From NCBI GenBank assembly GCA_037954665.1, contig JBBMOL010000377.1, positions 186,001-250,000 of the forward strand: a stretch of DNA of 64,000 nucleotides. Direction: 5' to 3'. The notes below the pieces were generated by a model. It did no database searches. It worked only from the letters and a program-made list of their open reading frames with translations, and was not told where the DNA came from. Position 1 is the stretch's first letter, and the number at the start of each line of letters is the position of its first letter. The translations under genes were made by a program, and so were the position numbers. Shown here in pieces: positions 56,855 through 64,000 of the stretch. The DNA comes from Laguncularia racemosa (Eukaryota > Streptophyta > Magnoliopsida > Myrtales > Combretaceae).

Positions 56855-56866
56855 TGGTATCAGAGC
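56855..56866 (+). other. Primer-binding site of I
   Basis: TGGTATCAGAGC, exact, 3 bp after the LTR end. Confidence 0.92.
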
Positions 56867-56901
56867 CTAGGTTTGTTAAACATCAGTTCGGTTTGAGGAA
56901 G

Positions 56902-57307
56902 GTAACATCAAAACCCTAACTCCAATCGTTCATATCAATTGTTCATATTAAGTTCATAGTGTTAATTGTCTATTGAAAGTGTAGTGCCTCCTATTCACTT
57001 TTGTTACAAAAAAAAAAGAAAAAAAAAAGGAACGTGATCAAGAGCAACAAACAAAGGCAACAAAAAGGAAAGAAAAAGAGGAAAATTTCGAGCCCCTAGA
57101 GTTGTTTTGAATTCTACGGAAGGGATTGGTATAGTTTGAGTTAGTTCCAAGAGAATTGAGAAGAGGAATTGGTGAGTTGATATCATCATTGCTTGTAAGA
57201 ATACACGAGTGACTGTGCGATATCATCATTTGAGTGAAACACGTAAGGGAGTGTATCGTGAGGCTTAATCATATATATTTGTGTTAGTACTAATCTTTTT
57301 TCTGCAG
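56902..57307 (+). other. Candidate leader intron of element I
   Basis: Donor AAG/GTAACA, TACTAAT about 20 bp before the acceptor, TTTTTTCTGCAG/G; the gag ATG follows at 57313. Inferred from conservation with F, G and H. Confidence 0.45.
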
Positions 57308-57312
57308 GAACT

Positions 57313-58090
57313 ATGTCGAGGCAACATTCTCCTGAAGGTGAGAGGGGAAAGTTTGATGCTAGGTTAGTGATTGAAGCATTGAGGGGTGAGATGAAGATGA
57401 TGTTTCAGGAGGGGATGGAACAAATTCATGAGATGGTGGAGCAAAAACTAGAGCAATCTAAAAACGTCTTCCAAGGGCGTAAGAGGGAGAGTTGTTCTAG
57501 GAGAGTACAAAGGGATGGAGATGAACTGTCTGATGATGAATTTGATGAACCTTCTGTCAGGAGTTATAGAGGTTACAGTGGTAGGAATAGAGGAACTAGG
57601 GATTGGGAAGATAGAGGAGATAGGAATAGAGAGGATAATCAATTGAGTAGTATAAAGATGAAGATTCCTCCTTTCCAAGGGAAGAATGATCCCGAGGCAT
57701 ACTTAGACTGGGAGAAGAAGGTAAAGATGGTGTTTGATTGTCACAATTATAGTGGGAGAAAGAAAGTGAAGCTTGCTGCCATTGAATTTTCAGATTATTC
57801 CATAGTGTGGTGGGATCAACTGATGTTGAATAGAAGAAGGAATGCAAAACCACCTATTGAGTCTTGGGAAGAGATGAAGAGGGTGATGAAGAAGTGGTTT
57901 GTGCCTGCGTATTACTATCGTGAATTGCACAACAAATTGCAAACTCTTAAGCAGGGAAGCCGAATTGTGGATGAGTATTTCAAGAAGATGGAGGTTACTA
58001 TGATTAGGGCGAATGTAGAGGAGGATAGAGAGGCTACCATGGCTAGGTTTCTTGTTGGATTGAATAGAGAAATTCAAAATGTCATAGAAT
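57313..58090 (+). CDS. Gag of element I, 5' part, interrupted by H
   Basis: Open for about 260 codons without any stop, unlike gag of F, G and H. Residues 1-105 are charged and arginine-rich (SRRVQRDGDE; SYRGYSGRNRGTRDWEDRGD); 115-255 form the capsid-like region (IPPFQGKNDPEAYLDWEKKV, YAIVWWD-like SIVWWDQLML, FVPAYYYRELHNKLQTLKQG). It is cut at QNVIE by H; the codons after TSD AGAAT continue at 63840. The preserved frame suggests I was young or under selection when H landed. Confidence 0.9.
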
Positions 58091-59120
58091 TGATACGAAA
58101 TCGGTTTGCTCTGATACCAAACTGATACGAACCATGCCAACGTGTGACGAAACCCAATACCAATACGTTCGAAATTGCTACCCAAGATGCCAAACACACT
58201 CAAGTGGAAAGCGTGATCTGTTGCCTATAAGTGAGATAAGAACCTTGGTATATTATGTAGACGCCACAATCGGGATGAAAGAACGATTGATAAGTCGGGA
58301 TGAACGCCACGGAAGAAAATCTGATGAGTTCTGGAGTAGTTCTTTAATGAACCAAGAGAGGAATTCTCTCAAAAGTGTTTTCAAACTTGTATGTTGTATA
58401 TTCTATATTCTATGTTGTATCTAAACCCTAGGAGCTTTATATTAGGGTTTACAATCCGTAACAATGATGCCCCAAAACGACATAGCTTCAATAAGTTGCG
58501 TAATATAACAAAACAATAACTTAAAGGTCGGCAGCGTGGGAATGAAGGCCGGTGGCCTTGAATCGGCGTTGGAGATGTACAAGACCGTGTACTTCTAATC
58601 GTGTATCTTTCTATGGAAATCTTGACAATGTACACGACCATGTACTTCTAGTCGTGTATCTTTTTGTGGAAATCATGACAACATACACGACCGTGTACTT
58701 CTAGTCGTGTATCTTTCTGTGGAAATTCTTGACAACATATACGACCGTGTACTTCTAGTCGTGTATCTTTCTGTGGAAATTCTTGACACCAGACATGGCC
58801 GTGCCTTTGAATCGTGTATACGACCATGTATGATTCTGTGTAGCCTCCAAACTCCTACACGGCCGTGCCTTGTAAAGACAAGCCCTCTTCAACCCATATC
58901 CGTTATGACTTGTACAAGAGCAAGGGCATTTCCATGGTTGTTCCAATCCTTTCTAACTTCATGATTGTTCTAATCCTTTCTGTCTTCATGGATATCCATT
59001 ATCAACCCAATAAGTGCTTTCTGTAATCATTTCGCTTGAGTTCTTGTGATTGGTCCAGGTGGCACTTAAAGAGCATCCACATTCCATCTTCTGGCTTAGC
59101 TCCCATCATGGCTCTCATCA
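58091..59120 (-). repeat. 3' LTR of element H
   Basis: 1,030 bp. Four 53-54-bp tandem units at 58577-58790. Near the plus-strand left end, GCTCTGATACCA (58108-58119) is an exact primer-binding-site complement inside the LTR. Polypurine tract on the minus strand at 59121-59133. Confidence 0.93.
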
Positions 59121-62100
59121 TTCCCCTCCTCTTGAAAAGGATTTATCCTCAAATCATCGCCTGCATCAAAAAGACTCAAATCAGTAACATTAAATGTAGC
59201 ACTTACTTGATACTTACCTGGTAAATCTATCTTGTATGCATTATCATTGATGCGCTCAAGAATTTGAAATGGTCCATCGCCTCTAGGAAGTAGTTTAGAT
59301 CGATGCTGCACAGGAAACCGCTCTTTGTGCATGTAAACCCAAACCCAGTCTCCAGGTTCAAAGACAGCTTGTCGACAACCCTTGTTGGCTTGTTTCACAT
59401 ACTGCTCTGTTCTTCGCTCAATGTTTAACCTTGCCTTCTCATGGATCTGTTTAACAAATTCTGCTTTCTTCTTGCCATTTAGATTAACATACTCAGAAAT
59501 AGGCAAAGGTGATAAATCCAAAGGAGTTAGTGGATTAAAACCATACACAATTTCAAAAGGAGTAAACTTAGTAGCAAAATGCATTGTGCGATTATAGGCA
59601 AATTTAACATGCGGCAAACAATCCTCCCAACTTTTAATGTTCTTTTTAATGACAACCCTCAACAAAGTAGATAAAGTTCGATTTACTACCTCAGTTTGAC
59701 CATCAGTCTGTGGATGACAAGTAGTAGAAAACAATAACTTAGTTCCTAACTTAGCCCACAAGGTCTTCTAGAAGTAGCTCAAGAACTTAGCATCTCTATC
59801 CGATACGATTGCTCTAGGCATACCATGTAATCTCACAACTTCCCCAAAGAACAAAGTAGCAATATTGCAAGCATCATCTGTTTTGTGACAAGGAATGAAA
59901 TGTGCCATTTTAGAGAATCTATCCACGACTACAAAAATAAAATGTCGACCATGTCTAGACCTAGGTAATCCTAACACAAAATCCATGGAAATATCTACCC
60001 AAGGTTCATGAGGAATGACACTAGATCCATATAACCCATCTAATAAGTCATCTAAGCGAGGAATGGGATGACGACACTTTATTGTGATGTTGTTGATGGC
60101 GCGGCAATCAACACACATTCTCCATGACCCATCCTTCTTAGGCACCAAAATCACAGGCACTGCACATGGGCTCATGCTTTCTCTCACGTACCCCTTCTCC
60201 ATTAATTCATCGACCTACCTTTGGAGTTCCTTTATCTCCTCTGGATTGCTCCTATAAGCCGGTTTGTTTGGAATCGATGCTCTGGGTACTAGGTCAATCT
60301 GGTGCTCAATACTACGAATAGGTGGTAATCCCTTTGGAATCTCCTCGGGGAAGACATCTTCAAAGTCCTGCACAATAGACACAACCACACTAGGCAAAGA
60401 GTTAAATAGTTCATTAGTATTCAAACAAGTTTCCTTAAAAACCAGCAACAACATAAGTTGCTTCATCACTAACGCTCTCCTCACTACATTCGCTCTTGCC
60501 ACACAACTCTCCTTTTGCAAGGCTGCACTCTCCTTTTCACTCACCACCAAAGTTGATCCCCCTTCAACTTGGTCTCTCACACTCTTTCTAGCCTTCCTCT
60601 CTTTTTCCTTTTGATATCGACTTTTGTGTTCTGTTTCTTTCTCGCTGTCTTTTGCTCTCTCACTCTCCCTCTATTTTTCACTCACCTTATATTTTGCAAA
60701 AGACTGTTGTAGCTGCAACTGATCCTCATACACCTGTTTAGGTGTTAAGGGTTTAAGATTAAAGCTTTTCCCTTGGTGAACAAGCGTATACTTGTTAGAA
60801 ACGCCATCATGAACAACCTTCCTATCAAATTGCCATGGCCTCCCCAACAACACATGACACACTTGCATCGGCACTACATCGCATAACACCTCATCTTCAT
60901 ACCCACCGATGCGAAAAGCAATCAAGGCTTGCTTACTCACCTTAGTCTCGCCTCTATCATTCTACTACTGCAATTTATATGGACTAGGGTGTTTAGTAGT
61001 CTTGAGTCCCAGCCTCTCAACAATAAAATTACTCACCACATTAGTGCAACTTTCTCCATCAATGATCAAACTGCAAATATGATCACCTAGATAACATCTA
61101 GTATGAAAGATATTCTCTCGTTGCACCTCCTCTTATTCCTTCACCAGAACATTCAAAGCTCTCTTTAGTACTACTACTAACCTCCCTATTGCAGGCTCCT
61201 CATCATCACTAGTGTCCTCTAATGGAGGCATATCATCCTCTTCACTATCCCCCTCAGTCTCATACTCACCATCATCACGTAGAATCATAACACGCCTATT
61301 CGAACATTAACTAGCAATATAGCCTCTACCTTGGCATTTAAAACATCTAATGTCATGATTTCTAGGAGTAGAAGAGTCAGGTTTACCTTGGTTACCAGGA
61401 GTAGAACCCGCTTGCCTCTGCTCTCCTTTTGGTTTGGTGGGTAAAGGCTTTTCTTCCTTCTTCCATTGGATAGTCTTCCAGGCAGATGAACCAGCACCCT
61501 GTTGAAACCGTGCAGTACTACTACCTTTCCTCCTGTGTTGGTTCTCAACCTCTATAGCCATATGAACCATATCTTCCAATTCTACATAATGCTGTAATTC
61601 CACGACGTTTTGAATTTCTCTATTCAATCCAGCAAGAAACCTAGCCATGGTAGCCTCTTTATCCTCCTCTACATTCGCCCTAATCATAGTAACTTCCATC
61701 TCCTTGAAATACTCATCCACACTTCGACTTCCCTACCTAAGAGTTTGCAATTTGTTGTGTAATTCACGATAATAATACGTAGGCACAAACCGCTTCTTCA
61801 TCACCTTCTTCATCTCTTCCCACGACTCAGTAGGTGGTTCGCCATTCCTTCTTCGATTCAACATTAGTTAATCCCACCACACTATGGCATAATCCGAAAA
61901 TTCAATGGTAGCAAGTTTCACTTTCTTTCTCCTACTATAGTTGTGACAATCAAACACCATCTCTACCTTCTTCTCCCACTCTAAGTACACCTCGGGATCA
62001 TTATTCCCTTGAAAAGGAGGAATCTTCATCTTTATACTACTCAGTTGATTATCCTCTCTATTCCTATCTCGTATATCTTCCCAATCCCTAGTTCCTCTAT

Positions 62101-62365
62101 TCCTACCACTATAACCTCTCTAACTCCCGACAGAAGGTTCATCAAATTCATCATCAGACATTTCATCTCCACCCCTTTGTACTCTCCTAGAACAACTCTC
62201 CCTCTTACGCCCTTGGAAGACGTTTTTAGATTGCTCTAGTCTTTGTTCATGAATTTGTTCCATGCCCTCCTGAAACATTCTCTTCATCTCACCCCTCAAC
62301 GCCTTAATCACTAACCTAGCATCAAACCTTCCCCTCTCACCTTCAGGAGAATGTTGCCTCGACAT
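59096..62365 (-). pseudogene. Gag-pol of element H, RT fused to integrase, about ten nonsense codons
   Basis: One minus-strand frame from ATG 62365 (MSRQHSPEGER) to a stop at 59096 inside the 3' LTR. Domain order is as in G: gag, zinc knuckle (CFKCQGRGYIAS, histidine changed to tyrosine, then a stop), acidic linker, protease-like IIDGESC, RT fingers (VPKKDGSWRM) and, at about 60020, direct passage from GSSV to HEPWVDISMDFVLGLPRS of integrase. The integrase catalytic residues are all kept. Stops include 62120, about 61869, 61735, 61305, 61130, two adjacent near 60965, 60668, 60212 and 59765; no frameshift. A three-codon in-frame deletion (relative TVE) occurs in gag. Three stops coincide with those of F. 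Confidence 0.9.
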
Positions 62366-62370
62366 AGTTC

Positions 62371-62804
62371 CTGTAGAAAAGATTAGTACTAACACAAATA
62401 TATATAATTAAGCCTCACGATACACTCCCTTACGTGTTTCGCTCAAAGGATGATGTCACACAGTCACTCGTGTATTCTCACAAGCAATGATGATATCAAC
62501 TCACCAATTCCTCTTCTCAATTCTCTTGGAACTAACCCAAACTACACCAATTCCCTTCCATAGAATTCAACTAGAGAATACAACTCTAGGGCTCAAAATT
62601 TTCCTCTTTTTCTTTCAGATTTTTTTTTTGTCGCCTTTGTTTGTTGCTCCTAATCACGTTCCTTTTTTTTTTGTCGTGATTCTTCCTTTTTTTTGTCGTA
62701 ACAAAATTGAATAGTAGGTACTACACTTTCAATAGACAATTAACACTATGAAATTGAATACGAACAATTGATATGAATGATTGAAGTTAGGGTTTTGATG
62801 TTAC
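62371..62804 (-). other. Candidate leader intron of element H
   Basis: Minus-strand donor AAG/GTAACA at 62804, branch-like TACTAAT, TTTTCTACAG/G at 62371 before the gag ATG. Inferred. Confidence 0.45.
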
Positions 62805-62840
62805 CTTCCTCAAACCGAACTGATGGTTTAACAAACCTAG

Positions 62841-62852
62841 GCTCTGATACCA
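62841..62852 (-). other. Primer-binding site of H
   Basis: GCTCTGATACCA on the plus strand, exact tRNA-Met complement, 3 bp from the LTR. A second near-copy (CTCTGATACCA, 62874-62884) lies inside the LTR end. Confidence 0.92.
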
Positions 62853-62855
62853 AAC

Positions 62856-63834
62856 TGATACGAAATCGATTTTCTCTGATACCAAACTGATACGAACCAC
62901 GCCAACGTGTGATGAAACCCAATACCAATACGTTCGGAATTGCTACCCAAGATGCCAAACACACTCAAGTGGAAACCGCGACCCGTTGCCTATAAGTAGG
63001 ACAAGAACCTTGGTATATTATGTAGATGCCACAATCGAGATGAAAGACCGATTGATAAGTCGGGATGAACACCACGGAAGAAAATCCGATAAGTTCTAGA
63101 GTAGTTCTTTAAAGAACCAAGAGTGGAATTCTCTCAAAAGTGTTTTCAAACTTGTATGTTGTATATTCTATATTCTATGTTGTATCTAAACCCTAGGAGC
63201 TTTATATTAGGGTTTACAATTCATAACAATGATGCCCCAAAATGACATAGCTTCAATAAGTTGCGTAAAATAACAAAACAATAACTTAAAGGCCAACAGC
63301 CTTGAGCCGGCGTTGGAGATGTACACGACCGTGTACTTCTAGTCGTGTATCTTTCTGTGGAAATCTTGACAATGTACACGACCATATACTTCTAGTCGTG
63401 TATCTTTATGTGGAAATCTTCACAAGATACACGACCGTGTACTTCTAGTCGTGTATCTTTCTGTGGAAATTCTTGACAACATACACGACCGTGTACTTCT
63501 AGTCATGTATCTTTCTGTGGAAATTCTTGACACCATACACGGCCGTGCCTTTGAACCGTGTATACGACCGTATATGATTCTGTGTGGCCTCTAGACTCCT
63601 ACGCGGTCGTGCCTTGTAAAGACACGCCCTCTTCAACCCGTATCCGTTATGACCTATATAAGTGCAAGGGCATTCCCATGGTTGTTCCAATCCTTTTCAA
63701 CTTCATGATTGTTCCAATCCTTTTCAACTGCTTCCTGTAATCATTTTGCTCGAGTTCTTGTGATTGGTCCAGGTGGCACTTCAAGAGGATCCACATTCCA
63801 TCTTCTGGCTTAGCTCCCATCATGGCTCTCATCA
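62856..63834 (-). repeat. 5' LTR of element H
   Basis: 979 bp; four 53-54-bp units at 63321-63534, matching the 3' LTR count. The difference from 1,030 bp is due to small indels toward the U3 end. Confidence 0.92.
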
Positions 63835-63839
63835 AGAAT

Positions 63840-64000
63840 TGCAACATTATGTAGAATTGGAAGATATGGTTCATATGGCTATAAAGGTTGAGAACCAACA
63901 CAGGAGGAAAGGTAGTGGTACTGCACGGTTTCAATAGGGTGCTGGTTCATCCACTTGGAAGACTAACCAATGGAAGAAGGAAGAAATGCCTTTACCCACC
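63840..64000 (+). CDS. Gag of element I, continuation to window end
   Basis: Follows HYVELEDMVHMAIKVENQ and the basic stretch HRRKGSGTARFQ, then a TAG near 63934 (relatives have Q) and GAGSSTWKTNQWKKEE. The match to F, G and H identifies the gag region before the zinc knuckle. It continues outside the window. Confidence 0.85.

Larger units (their letters stand above)
58091..63834 (-). mobile_element. Element H: CRM-like non-autonomous chromovirus inside gag of I
   Basis: 5,744 bp on the minus strand with perfect duplication AGAAT (58086-58090, 63835-63839). LTRs 58091-59120 and 62856-63834. The gag-pol frame has the same RT/integrase fusion as G. It lies antiparallel to its host element, giving long inverted repeats. 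As an insertion into I it is among the youngest events here. Confidence 0.95.
56045..64000 (+). mobile_element. Element I: CRM-like element, continues past the window, split by H
   Basis: LTR 56045-56851, exact tRNA-Met primer-binding site, leader and an uninterrupted gag frame up to H at 58091; gag resumes at 63840. Its LTR ends at GGTTCGTATCA, without the 32-bp terminal extension seen in F, G and H, so it represents a different subfamily. The 3' part is outside the window, so whether it keeps RT is unknown. Confidence 0.88.

Noticed and set aside
58577..58790. Regularly spaced 53-bp units, CRISPR-like at first sight
   Set aside because: Units are head-to-tail tandem copies with no unique spacers, lie in a plant LTR and recur in its partner LTR.

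Overview
This window is plant nuclear repeat DNA, probably from an angiosperm and most likely a eudicot. The evidence is the set of Ty3 (Metaviridae) LTR-retrotransposon lineages present (Athila-like, Tat/Ogre-like, a chromodomain-bearing Tekay/Del-like chromovirus and CRM-like chromoviruses), primer-binding sites complementary to plant tRNA-Asp and initiator tRNA-Met, AT-rich composition, and nonsense changes that are often C-to-T type. I see no convincing host gene, rRNA, functional tRNA or CRISPR array. Almost every base can be assigned to an LTR retrotransposon or its debris.

Layout: 1-9915 is an Athila-like element (A); its 5' LTR runs off the left edge and its pol is interrupted at 3900-6013 by the 3' untranslated region plus LTR of a related element. 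From 9916 to about 51294 lies a decayed Tat/Ogre-like element (C), opened up by later insertions. Into its first ORF went a Tekay/Del-like chromovirus (B, 11344-29628, duplication ATACC). B itself holds F (12188-17684, ATAGC, in B's 5' LTR), E (18541-22983, GGCAT/GGCAC) and a solo LTR (25207-26245, GAAAG, in B's pol). C's integrase is split by D (36088-40966, minus strand, GAGTT) and its 3' tandem repeats by G (42652-48222, GTAAA/GTAGA). C ends with a 2.7-kb LTR (48589-51294). After 2.8 kb of unassigned AT-rich DNA there is a further LTR of the D/E family (about 54121-55002), then I (from 56045 past the window end), whose gag is split by H (58091-63834, minus strand, AGAAT).

How the parts relate: F, G, H and I are one CRM-like family. 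F, G and H have each lost the reverse-transcriptase core, RNase H and part of integrase by in-frame deletions, so one continuous gag-pol frame survives, broken only by stop codons; they must have been copied by enzymes from another element. D and E belong to a second non-autonomous family that keeps only an aspartic-protease-like segment, a tandemly repeated linker and the pol tail. The most unusual signals are: (1) the shared RT/integrase fusion point in G and H; (2) a candidate spliced leader intron conserved in F, G, H and I (donor AAG/GTAACA, branch-like TACTAAT, acceptor just before the gag ATG); (3) primer-binding-site copies trapped inside or next to LTR ends in both families; (4) pol coding that runs through the polypurine tract into the 3' LTR; (5) palindromic CACGGCCGTG-type repeats in LTRs of unrelated lineages; and (6) an inverted repeat of about 2 kb formed by H sitting antiparallel inside its relative I.

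Limits: lineage names come from recognised motifs, not database searches. Boundaries were set by eye from terminal TG..CA, target-site duplications and comparison between copies inside the window; no divergence or age has been computed.
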